From positions 1-12,494 of the forward strand of contig DFBW01000304.1 in assembly GCA_002366775.1 (NCBI GenBank): a DNA stretch of 12,494 bases. Reading direction: 5' to 3'. Origin of the DNA: Roseovarius sp. UBA3070 (lineage in GTDB: Bacteria; Pseudomonadota; Alphaproteobacteria; Rhodobacterales; Rhodobacteraceae). The notes below the pieces were generated by a model, which worked only from the letters and a program-made list of their open reading frames with translations, was not told the DNA's origin and searched no databases. The position numbers and the translations under genes are program-made. This document shows positions 6,248 to 12,494 of this stretch, piece after piece; positions within the stretch are counted from its first letter, which is position 1; each line of letters starts with the position of its first letter.

Positions 6248-7516
6248 ATGACCAACATGGCCCCCTCAGCCCGCCACAAGGCGGCGTCCCTTCTGGATCA
6301 GATCATCGGTGAAGGTCGTCTGATGTCCGAGCTGATCGGCAGCGGTGTGTTGGACAAGCTGCCGCCCGCCGATCGGGCACGCGCCCAGCGGCTGGCCACA
6401 GACACCCTGCGCGGCATGGAGCGCGCCGACCGCATGCTCAGCCGTCATCTGCGCAAACCGCCGCCTTTGACGGTGCATAATCTGTTGCGTGTCGGCACGA
6501 TCGAGCTGTGTCTGGGCGGTGATCCGCACGGCGTGGTCAACGATATGGTCAGCATCATTGGACGCCACCGCCGCTATGGCAACCTTAAGGGGCTGGTGAA
6601 CGCCGTGTTGCGCAAGATGGCTGCGGATGGGCCGCGCAACTGGAATGATTTGCGCATTCCGCGCTTGCGCAGCTGGCTGCGTGAGCCGCTGGTGGCCGCC
6701 TATGGGCAAGGCGCGATGAACGCCATGGACCGCGCCTATTTTGCCGGCGCGCCGTTGGACCTGACTGCAAAGGGCGACCCCAAAGCAGTGGCTAAGGCCA
6801 CAGGCGGGAAATTGTTGCCCACAGGCAGCATTCGGATAGAAAATGCTGGGCAGGTTTCTGCCTTGCCCGGCTTTGAGGCTGGCGATTGGTGGGTACAGGA
6901 TGCAGCGGCGGCCATTCCGGTGCAGGTGTTAAACCCGCAACCGGGCGAGCATATTCTTGATCTATGTGCGGCACCGGGCGGCAAAACCCTGCAACTGGCA
7001 GCGGCCGGGGCCACGGTGACAGCGCTTGACCTGTCCGAACGGCGCATGGAGCGCGTTGCACAGAACCTGGCACGCACAGGCCTAAGCGCCACATGTATTA
7101 CAGAGGATGCATTGTCCCATTCAGGTGGGCCGTATGATGCCATATTGCTGGATGCGCCCTGTTCTGCCACCGGCACCATCCGGCGGCACCCGGATTTGCC
7201 ATTTGCCAAGGACGGCAGCGACTTTGGCGAGCTGTTTGCCCTGCAATCGGCGATGATCGACCACGCGCTGAGCCTGCTTAAGCCCGGCGGGCGTTTGGTG
7301 TATTGCACCTGTTCATTACTGCCCGACGAAGGGGAGGTGCAGATTGATGAGGCCCTTGCCCGCCACCCGGATCTAAAAACCGATGCCGAGGCCTGCCTGC
7401 GCCCCGGAATTGACCCCGACTGGCGCACGCAAGAAGGTGGTTTACGCCTGCGGCCCGACTATTGGGCCCAAGCAGGGGGCATGGACGGGTTTTATATCGC
7501 GTGCCTGCGCCAGTAA
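6248..7516 (+). CDS. rsmB: 16S rRNA m5C967-type methyltransferase RsmB (Fmu/Sun family)
   Basis: A 422-residue RNA (cytosine-5) methyltransferase. Residues 7 to about 130 form a NusB-like RNA-binding domain with RAQRLATDTLRG (45-56), RVGTIELCLGG (81-91) and GLVNAVLRKMA (115-125). The C-terminal SAM-dependent domain has motif I DLCAAPGGKT (238-247), motif IV DAPCSATGTIRRHPD (302-316) with Cys305, and motif VI YCTCS (352-356) with the nucleophile Cys355. The NusB plus Fmu layout and motif spacing indicate RsmB, which modifies C967 of 16S rRNA (E. coli numbering), rather than RsmF. AAGGA lies 10 nt before the ATG. The protein is somewhat shorter than E. coli RsmB in the region between the domains. 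The gene may start a transcript with the heparinase-like gene 102 nt downstream. Confidence 0.93.
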   Translation: MTNMAPSARHKAASLLDQIIGEGRLMSELIGSGVLDKLPPADRARAQRLATDTLRGMERADRMLSRHLRKPPPLTVHNLLRVGTIELCLGGDPHGVVNDMVSIIGRHRRYGNLKGLVNAVLRKMAADGPRNWNDLRIPRLRSWLREPLVAAYGQGAMNAMDRAYFAGAPLDLTAKGDPKAVAKATGGKLLPTGSIRIENAGQVSALPGFEAGDWWVQDAAAAIPVQVLNPQPGEHILDLCAAPGGKTLQLAAAGATVTALDLSERRMERVAQNLARTGLSATCITEDALSHSGGPYDAILLDAPCSATGTIRRHPDLPFAKDGSDFGELFALQSAMIDHALSLLKPGGRLVYCTCSLLPDEGEVQIDEALARHPDLKTDAEACLRPGIDPDWRTQEGGLRLRPDYWAQAGGMDGFYIACLRQ

Positions 7517-7618
7517 TTGCCGAGCCACGCATCGCGCGCATTCTGTCGGTGACTTACGCCATGGCCACAGGTATATTGGCACAAACAACGCCGCAAAGAG
7601 CGTCAAGAGGCACGGGCT

Positions 7619-9364
7619 ATGTCAACGGAAACCGAATGTTTTTCGGCGCGATGGGCGCGCTTAAGAAACCGTTTTGAAGCGCGGCGTGCAGCATGGGCGC
7701 GCCCGGCGACAGCCTTTGTCTCGCAGCCCGAACCCCGCACCATCGGCAGCTATGCACGTGGACGCCAGCTGAGTGCTGGCAATTTCGTTTTTTCCGGCAC
7801 GCTTATTCAGGCCCCCGATACCGGGTTGTGGGATCTGGGCGCGCCTGATCGCGGATTTGAAGATGAACAACACGGGTTTGGCTGGCTGGATGATCTGGCC
7901 GCCGCCGGCGACACCGCAGCAAGGCAGGCCGCACAGGATTGGACAATAGACTGGATCGCCCGGTATGGCGGCGGAAACGGCCCCGGCTGGACACCCGAAC
8001 TGACCGGTCGTCGCCTGATCCGCTGGATCACCCATGCATTGTTTTTGATGAACGGCATGAGCGGCGAAGACACCGAGCCGTTTATGCGCTCCCTTGGTCA
8101 GCAAACAATATTCCTGGGGCGGCGTTGGAAAACATCCCCCCCCGGCCTGCCCCGGTTTGAAGCCCTCACCGGCATGATTTATGCAGGCCTGTCGCTGGAG
8201 GGAATGGAGGCACATGTGAACCCGGCTCTCTCGGCGCTGGCGCGTGAGTGTGATGCACAGATCGACGATCAGGGCGGGCTGCCCACCCGCAACCCCGAAG
8301 AACTGCTTGAGGTCTTTACCCTGCTCACATGGGCCGCTTTGGCCCTGTCGGAAACCGGCCATACCCCGGGCAATGCACATTGGAGCGCGATCGAACGCAT
8401 CGCCCCGACCCTGCGCACCCTGCGTCACGCCGATGGCGGGCTGGCGCGGTTTCATGGTGGTGGTCGGGGTCTTGAAGGGCGGCTGGATGGCGCATTGGCC
8501 ACCAGCGGTGTGAAACCAAGGGCCAATGATGGGTTGGCCATGGGGTTTGCACGGCTCAGCGCCGGGCGCACCAGCGTTATTGTGGATGCCTCATTGCCAC
8601 CACGCGGGCGGGCGTCTGCGGGCGCACATGCCTCAACGCTTGCGTTTGAGCTGACGTCAGGGCGTCGGCCATTGATTGTCAACTGCGGCTCGGGCTCAAG
8701 TTTCGGCCCTGAATGGCGCCGGGCGGGGCGCGCCACACCGTCACATTCCACGCTGGTGCTGGCCAATCGCTCCAGCTCTACCCTTGGCAGCACGGGGCAG
8801 GCACAGCAATGGCTGCATGATACCCCCTCTTTTGTGCCCGCCGAGATGAGCCAGGCCCAGGACGGGCTGCGCTTAGAAGCGGGCCACGATGGCTACAAGC
8901 GCGCATATGGGTTGACCCATGTGCGCAGGATCGAAATGACGTTTGATGGCCGCGGCATTGCTTCGGAAGATATGCTGATCACGCTGGATGACGCCGACAA
9001 AGCCCAGTTTGATCACGCGATGGATGCCAACCCGTTGCAGGGTATCCCCTATGACATCCGGTTTCATCTGCACCCTGATGTGGACGCCTCAATTGATATG
9101 GGCGGCTCGGCGGTGTCACTGGCACTGAAAAGCGGTGAGATCTGGATTTTCCGGGCCGATGGTGCCGCTGAAATGACCGTTGAACCCAGCGTTTACCTTG
9201 AGAAAGTCCGGCTGAAACCGCGCGCGGCCAAGCAGATCGTTCTAACTGGCCGGGTGACGGAGTATGCCAGCCGGGTGCGTTGGTCTCTGGCCAAGGCGCA
9301 GGAAACGCCGATCTCAATCCGGGATCTGGCGCAGGATGAACTGGACCCTCTGGCCGAGGAATAA
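7619..9364 (+). CDS. Heparinase II/III-like protein, no signal peptide
   Basis: A 581-residue protein of the alphaproteobacterial heparinase superfamily. The N-terminal two-thirds is helical, like the alpha/alpha toroid of polysaccharide lyases: [15 protein letters not shown] (109-123), [15 protein letters not shown] (128-142) and [16 protein letters not shown] (176-191). The C-terminal beta domain (about 300-550) has [13 protein letters not shown] (312-324), [10 protein letters not shown] (337-346), LIVNCGSG (352-359) and [11 protein letters not shown] (371-381). True heparinases act outside the cytoplasm; here the N-terminus is polar and charged with no export signal, so it seems cytoplasmic. 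Substrate and lyase activity are unknown. AGAGG is 8 nt before the ATG. It sits between rsmB and purH, a context I recall for this family in Rhodobacterales, which suggests a conserved non-catabolic role. An 8-C run occurs at 8136-8143. Confidence 0.87.
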   Translation: MSTETECFSARWARLRNRFEARRAAWARPATAFVSQPEPRTIGSYARGRQLSAGNFVFSGTLIQAPDTGLWDLGAPDRGFEDEQHGFGWLDDLAAAGDTAARQAAQDWTIDWIARYGGGNGPGWTPELTGRRLIRWITHALFLMNGMSGEDTEPFMRSLGQQTIFLGRRWKTSPPGLPRFEALTGMIYAGLSLEGMEAHVNPALSALARECDAQIDDQGGLPTRNPEELLEVFTLLTWAALALSETGHTPGNAHWSAIERIAPTLRTLRHADGGLARFHGGGRGLEGRLDGALATSGVKPRANDGLAMGFARLSAGRTSVIVDASLPPRGRASAGAHASTLAFELTSGRRPLIVNCGSGSSFGPEWRRAGRATPSHSTLVLANRSSSTLGSTGQAQQWLHDTPSFVPAEMSQAQDGLRLEAGHDGYKRAYGLTHVRRIEMTFDGRGIASEDMLITLDDADKAQFDHAMDANPLQGIPYDIRFHLHPDVDASIDMGGSAVSLALKSGEIWIFRADGAAEMTVEPSVYLEKVRLKPRAAKQIVLTGRVTEYASRVRWSLAKAQETPISIRDLAQDELDPLAEE

Positions 9365-9445
9365 CCACATGTCACGGGCGGCCACGCGCTTATGCCGCAC
9401 AGCTTTTGTTGAAACTGTGGTTCAAGTCCTATGCGAAACGCTTTA

Positions 9446-9470
9446 GAGGGGGCCTCAAACCATCTGAGGA
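9446..9470 (+). promoter_or_regulatory. purH leader with Shine-Dalgarno in an alternative hairpin
   Basis: GAGG (9446-9449), CCTC (9453-9456) and TGAGG (9465-9469) follow each other before purH. CCTCA (9453-9457) can pair with TGAGG, hiding the ribosome binding site GAGGA (9466-9470). Alternatively CCTC pairs with the upstream GAGG and leaves it free. The stems are only 4-5 bp, so this is tentative. The SD itself is 10 nt before the ATG at 9481. Confidence 0.4.
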
Positions 9471-9480
9471 CCTTACACAC

Positions 9481-11070
9481 ATGCCTGATCTCGCCCCGCT
9501 GAACCGCGCCCTTCTTTCTGTATCTGACAAGACCGGACTGGTCGAATTGGGCAAGGCGCTGGCGGCGCGCGGGGTGGAATTATTGTCCACCGGCGGCAGT
9601 GCAAAAACATTGCGCGAGGCCGGATTGGATGTACGCGATGTGGCCGATGTCACGGGCTTTCCCGAAATGATGGATGGCCGGGTGAAAACCCTGCATCCAA
9701 TGGTGCATGGCGGTTTGTTGGCGCTGCGCGACGATGAGGGCCATGTGGCGGCCATGTCCGAGCACGGGATCGGCCCGATCGACCTGCTGGTGGTCAATCT
9801 TTACCCCTTTGAAGACACCGTCGCCAAAGGTGGCGATTATGACACCTGCATTGAGAATATTGATATTGGCGGCCCGGCAATGATCCGCGCCGCCGCCAAG
9901 AACCACGGGTTTGTCAGCGTTGTTGTTGATGTCCAAGATTATCAACCCCTGCTTAATGAACTGGATGCCAACGCCGGGCAGACGACATATGCGTTCCGCC
10001 AAACTCTGGCACAAACGGCCTATGCACGCACCGCGGCCTATGATGCGGCTGTGTCCACCTGGATGGCCGAGGCGCTGAACGACGCAGCCCCACGTCGGCG
10101 CGCTGTGGCCGGTACATTGGCACAAACGTTGCGTTATGGTGAAAACCCGCATCAATCGGCGGCCTTTTATACCGATGGCAGCGCACGCCCTGGCGTGGCA
10201 ACGGCTCAGCAACTGCAAGGTAAAGAGCTGAGCTATAACAATATCAACGACACAGATGCCGCGTTTGAGCTGGTCAGCGAGTTTAACCCGGCGGATGGCC
10301 CCGCCGTGGCGATCATCAAACATGCCAACCCATGCGGTGTGGCGCGTGGGCGCAGCCTGTCGGATGCGTATCGCAACGCGTTCAACTGTGACCGCACATC
10401 GGCCTTTGGCGGGATTATCGCGCTGAACCAGCCTTTGGACGGCGCCACGGCTGAGGAAATCTCGGGCATTTTCACCGAAGTTGTAATTGCCCCCGGTGCC
10501 GATGCAGATGCCATAGATATCTTTGCCAAAAAGAAAAACCTGCGTCTGTTGGTCACCGAAGGGTTGGCCAATCCGGCCGAGGCGGGGCGGATGCTCAAAC
10601 AGGTTTCAGGTGGGTATCTGGTGCAGGACAAAGACAATGGACGGTTGAGCATGAGCGATTTGCGTATTGCCACCAAGCGCCAGCCGACAGATGCAGAAAT
10701 GACCGATATGCTGTTTGCCTGGACCGTGGCAAAACATGTGAAATCCAACGCGATTGTCTATGTCAAAGACGGCGCCACCGTGGGTGTGGGCGCCGGTCAG
10801 ATGAGCCGCGTTGACAGCTGCCGCATTGCCGCGCGCAAAGCCGAGGACATGGCGACAGAGCTGGGATTGGCCAAGCCGCTGACGCTGGGCAGTGTTGTGG
10901 CATCTGATGCGTTCTTTCCCTTTGCCGACGGGCTGTTGAGTGCCGCCGAGGCCGGCGCAACCGCCGTCATCCATCCCGGTGGGTCAATGCGCGACGATGA
11001 GGTGATCGCCGCCGCCGACGAGGCCGGACTGGCAATGGTCTTGACCGGGATGCGCCACTTCCGGCACTAA
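9481..11070 (+). CDS. purH: Bifunctional AICAR formyltransferase / IMP cyclohydrolase PurH
   Basis: A 529-residue PurH, the same length as the E. coli protein, catalysing the last two steps of de novo IMP synthesis. The N-terminal MGS-like cyclohydrolase domain starts [17 protein letters not shown] and includes [31 protein letters not shown] and [16 protein letters not shown]. The transformylase domain includes [11 protein letters not shown] (Tyr219 region), [17 protein letters not shown] and [11 protein letters not shown]. In the last of these, Lys280 and His281 correspond to the catalytic Lys-His pair. [22 protein letters not shown] and [13 protein letters not shown] complete it, ending TGMRHFRH. 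The ATG at 9481 is preferred to an upstream in-frame TTG because GAGGA precedes it and [15 protein letters not shown] is a normal start. Downstream is a GC-rich hairpin, then lspA. Confidence 0.98.
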   Translation: MPDLAPLNRALLSVSDKTGLVELGKALAARGVELLSTGGSAKTLREAGLDVRDVADVTGFPEMMDGRVKTLHPMVHGGLLALRDDEGHVAAMSEHGIGPIDLLVVNLYPFEDTVAKGGDYDTCIENIDIGGPAMIRAAAKNHGFVSVVVDVQDYQPLLNELDANAGQTTYAFRQTLAQTAYARTAAYDAAVSTWMAEALNDAAPRRRAVAGTLAQTLRYGENPHQSAAFYTDGSARPGVATAQQLQGKELSYNNINDTDAAFELVSEFNPADGPAVAIIKHANPCGVARGRSLSDAYRNAFNCDRTSAFGGIIALNQPLDGATAEEISGIFTEVVIAPGADADAIDIFAKKKNLRLLVTEGLANPAEAGRMLKQVSGGYLVQDKDNGRLSMSDLRIATKRQPTDAEMTDMLFAWTVAKHVKSNAIVYVKDGATVGVGAGQMSRVDSCRIAARKAEDMATELGLAKPLTLGSVVASDAFFPFADGLLSAAEAGATAVIHPGGSMRDDEVIAAADEAGLAMVLTGMRHFRH

Positions 11071-11086
11071 GGCACAAGCAATGACA

Positions 11087-11105
11087 GGGCCGCACGAGTC
11101 GGCCC
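11087..11105 (+). terminator. GC-rich hairpin between purH and lspA
   Basis: GGGCCG (11087-11092) and CGGCCC (11100-11105) form a perfect 6-bp GC stem around a 7-nt loop, 16 nt after the purH stop. There is no T-run; the lspA ribosome binding site AGGAG begins 6 nt later. It could partly terminate purH transcripts or stabilise the mRNA end. It is too weak a pattern to be called an intrinsic terminator. Confidence 0.4.
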
Positions 11106-11121
11106 ATATGAGGAGAGCAGC

Positions 11122-11592
11122 ATGCGCACCGTTTTCTGGGTGGCCGCATTGGTATTTGTCGCCGATCAGGTGTCAAAATACTATGTCGTTCACATGCTCG
11201 CATTGGATCGAGTTAAGGATATCTCGGTCTGGCCTCCCTATTTCAATCTAAGCATGGCTTGGAATTACGGGATAAATTTTGGCCTCTTTGCGCAAGATCA
11301 CCCGACTGTGCGCTGGGTGCTGATTGGTGTCGCGCTGACCATTTCCGCCGCCGTTTTGTGGTGGGTGCACCGTGATCCCGCCGGGCGGTGGCAAAAAATT
11401 GCCGCTGGCCTTTTGGTGGGTGGTGCGATGGGAAACATCGTGGATCGGCTGATTTATGGTGCTGTGGCGGACTTTATCAACGTCTCATGTTGCGGAATTA
11501 ACAACCCTTATGCCTTTAATATTGCAGATATTGCTGTCTTTATCGGCGCTTTTGGCATGGTTGTGTTGTCCACAGACAAAAAGGCCGCGTGA
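11122..11592 (+). CDS. lspA: Lipoprotein signal peptidase LspA
   Basis: A 156-residue polytopic inner-membrane aspartic peptidase that cleaves the signal peptide of diacylglyceryl-modified prolipoproteins. Four membrane segments are visible at about 3-23, 64-82, 92-108 and 132-150. Conserved motifs are VADQVSKYYVV (13-23), the substrate-pocket motif WNYGINFGLF (47-56), GGAMGNIVDRLIYG (100-113), VADFINV (115-121) and FNIADIAVF (132-140). The catalytic dyad is Asp117 and Asp136, 19 residues apart as in the Pseudomonas enzyme. The loop between them carries a Cys-Cys pair (123-124). AGGAG at 11111 sets the ATG. It follows purH by 51 nt and precedes a lipoprotein gene that would be one of its substrates. 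Confidence 0.97.
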   Translation: MRTVFWVAALVFVADQVSKYYVVHMLALDRVKDISVWPPYFNLSMAWNYGINFGLFAQDHPTVRWVLIGVALTISAAVLWWVHRDPAGRWQKIAAGLLVGGAMGNIVDRLIYGAVADFINVSCCGINNPYAFNIADIAVFIGAFGMVVLSTDKKAA

Positions 11593-11633
11593 CCTTGGGC
11601 AAATCATGGGATAAACCAATGCCAAATGGTGAT

Positions 11634-11639
11634 GGGGAG
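11634..11639 (+). promoter_or_regulatory. Shine-Dalgarno deciding the DUF3035 start
   Basis: GGGGAG lies 5 nt before ATG 11645 and 11 nt before ATG 11651. It overlaps the in-frame GTG at 11639, so that GTG cannot use it. ATG 11645 is therefore the best supported start. Confidence 0.6.
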
Positions 11640-11644
11640 TGGCG

Positions 11645-12166
11645 ATGACTATGCCGCGCTTAGTGATGTTTGTTTTGATCCTGGGGCTTGCTGCCTGCGG
11701 GAACAAAGATCGTGATGTACAGCTGAGAAAGATCAAACACACCGGCAATGGACCGGATGAGTTTTCGATCATTCCGGGCAAACCGCTGGAGCCGCCGACA
11801 GATTTCGCGGCCTTGCCTGCGCCCACGCCGGGTGGGGCCAACCTCACCGATCAAAATCCGCGCGGTGATGGTATTGCCGCCTTGGGTGGTAAACCCGGTG
11901 CATTGGTGGCCGCTGGTGTATCCAGTGCCGACAGTGCGTTGCTTAATCACACCCGCCGCTACGGCGTCAGTGCCGGCATCCGCGAAACGCTGCGCGTCGA
12001 AGATAAGGAAACCCGCCGCCGCCATGGCCGGGTGAATATCCTGAATATTGGACCAAATGACGATTACTCCAATGCCTATCGCAAACAGTGGCTGGACGCT
12101 TATGGCGAGTATTACCGCCTTCGCAATCTGGGCGTGACCACACCTTCGGCCCCACCCGAAGAATAA
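11645..12166 (+). CDS. DUF3035 lipoprotein (BamF-like family)
   Basis: A 173-residue predicted lipoprotein. The N-terminus MTMPRLVMFVLILGLAACGN has a lipobox with lipidated Cys18, so it is exported, processed by signal peptidase II and anchored in the envelope. The mature part is hydrophilic and proline-rich early on, with DEFSIIPGKPLEPP and a run of P/T/G, typical of DUF3035 (PGKPLEPPTDF). It continues with RYGVSAGIRETLRVEDKETRRRHGRVNI and ends YRKQWLDAYGEYYRLRNLGV. The family has been linked to the BAM outer-membrane assembly complex of alphaproteobacteria (BamF); I recall this but cannot test it here. The gene begins 52 nt after lspA, whose product would mature it, and precedes an exported M16 peptidase. 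Asn19 right after the Cys does not suggest inner-membrane retention. Confidence 0.85.
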   Translation: MTMPRLVMFVLILGLAACGNKDRDVQLRKIKHTGNGPDEFSIIPGKPLEPPTDFAALPAPTPGGANLTDQNPRGDGIAALGGKPGALVAAGVSSADSALLNHTRRYGVSAGIRETLRVEDKETRRRHGRVNILNIGPNDDYSNAYRKQWLDAYGEYYRLRNLGVTTPSAPPEE

Positions 12167-12191
12167 TCTTCAGCACATCACAGAGCCGCGA

Positions 12192-12211
12192 GCGCGCTTG
12201 AACCTGCGCGC
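12192..12211 (+). terminator. Weak GC hairpin after the DUF3035 gene
   Basis: GCGCGC (12192-12197) and GCGCGC (12206-12211) form a 6-bp stem with an 8-nt loop, 25 nt after the stop codon. No T-run follows; AGGAGG begins at the next base. It may only be a structured spacer within the transcript, and alternating GC can pair by chance. Confidence 0.3.
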
Positions 12212-12251
12212 AGGAGGCGTATCTATCTGGTGACAGTGCTGCCCTCTGGAT

Positions 12252-12255
12252 GGAG
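12252..12255 (+). promoter_or_regulatory. Shine-Dalgarno of the M16 peptidase gene
   Basis: GGAG lies 9 nt before the ATG at 12265, and that frame has a TGA directly before the ATG, so no longer start is possible nearby. A second strong site, AGGAGG at 12212-12217, is 47 nt upstream of the ATG and too far to serve it directly. Confidence 0.65.
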
Positions 12256-12264
12256 ATATGTTGA

Positions 12265-12494
12265 ATGCGGTTTTTGATGATGTGTGTTGCGATGGGCTTG
12301 GCGTTTGCGCAGCCCGGCCTGGCCAGCGGTCAGGTCACCACCTACCAGTTGGAAAACGGCATGGATGTTGTGGTGGTCGAAGATCACCGTGCCCCGGTTG
12401 TGGTTCAGATGGTCTGGTACCGCGCAGGATCGGCCGATGAGGCCCCCGGCGTTTCCGGTGTGGCGCATTTTCTGGAACATCTGCTGTTCAAGGG
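12265..12494 (+). CDS. M16 family zinc metallopeptidase, N-terminal part (cut by window end)
   Basis: The first 76 codons of an insulinase/pitrilysin-like peptidase; the rest lies beyond the window. Residues 1 to about 21 (MRFLMMCVAMGLAFAQPGLA) form a signal peptide, so the enzyme is periplasmic. The mature start TYQLENGMDVVVVEDHRAPV is the usual first strand pair of M16. WYRAGSADEAPGVSGVAHFLEHLLF contains the inverted zinc motif HxxEH: His68 and His72 bind zinc, and Glu71 is the catalytic base. The frame is open to the window edge with no stop. It follows the DUF3035 lipoprotein by 98 nt. M16 peptidases in this position often occur as a catalytic and a non-catalytic pair, so a second gene may follow; this is inferred, not seen. 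Confidence 0.93.
   Translation, partial: MRFLMMCVAMGLAFAQPGLASGQVTTYQLENGMDVVVVEDHRAPVVVQMVWYRAGSADEAPGVSGVAHFLEHLLFK

Noticed and set aside
7661..8455. A 264-codon open frame on the minus strand
   Set aside because: Antisense to the heparinase-like gene, rich in Gly/Cys/Gln, with no known motif or ribosome binding site; a shadow frame.
9406..9480. Upstream TTG start adding 25 residues to PurH
   Set aside because: No ribosome binding site, a rare start codon, and the added segment is not part of PurH; the ATG at 9481 gives the normal length.
9580..10323. A 247-codon open frame on the minus strand
   Set aside because: Fully antisense to purH, which is unambiguous; no family features.
12258..12440. 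Plus-strand 60-codon frame starting ATG 12258
   Set aside because: It is out of frame with the M16 peptidase, which has a signal peptide and the HFLEH motif; this frame is Gly/Arg/Cys-rich noise.

Overview
The window is a stretch of conserved chromosomal core from an alphaproteobacterium, most likely a Rhodobacterales/Roseobacter-type organism. The reasons are GC-rich coding sequence and several lineage-typical small or uncharacterised families: DUF1674 with the ending KGIAVDF, a DUF3035 lipoprotein, and a cytoplasmic heparinase II/III-like protein. The gene order hflC-DUF2065-degP and rsmB-heparinase-like-purH-lspA-DUF3035-M16 also fits, from memory. There are no rRNA or tRNA genes, insertion sequences, phage genes, CRISPR arrays or other signs of transfer. 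No gap between genes exceeds about 210 bases.

Left part (1-2307, plus strand): the 3' end of hflC, a DUF2065 inner-membrane peptide overlapping it by 4 nt, then after a 137-nt gap a DegP/DegQ-type periplasmic protease with two PDZ domains. This is an envelope quality-control block. After degP come a 13-bp perfect inverted repeat, a good Rho-independent terminator, and a third hairpin abutting the end of the convergent gene.

Second part (2308-4985, minus strand): one tight operon read rbfA, DUF2233 (phosphodiester glycosidase family), truB, DUF1643. RbfA (30S maturation) and TruB (tRNA U55 pseudouridylation) are translation genes. The DUF2233 gene encodes an exported protein, starts 2 nt after rbfA, and its Shine-Dalgarno lies inside rbfA. 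DUF1643 overlaps truB by ATGA.

Middle (4986-6247): a divergent intergenic region with alternative hairpins and a motif resembling a recurrent Rhodobacteraceae intergenic sequence, then dapB (lysine/diaminopimelate pathway). A small convergent DUF1674/SDHAF4-like gene follows; it is divergent from rsmB.

Right part (6248-12494, plus strand): rsmB (16S rRNA m5C967 methyltransferase), a heparinase II/III-like gene, purH (last two steps of IMP synthesis), lspA (lipoprotein signal peptidase), a DUF3035 lipoprotein that LspA would process, and the 5' end of an exported M16 zinc peptidase cut by the window edge. Apart from some short non-coding structures and a few understudied families in conserved positions, this is an ordinary core region. 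I do not see a clearly new biological system.
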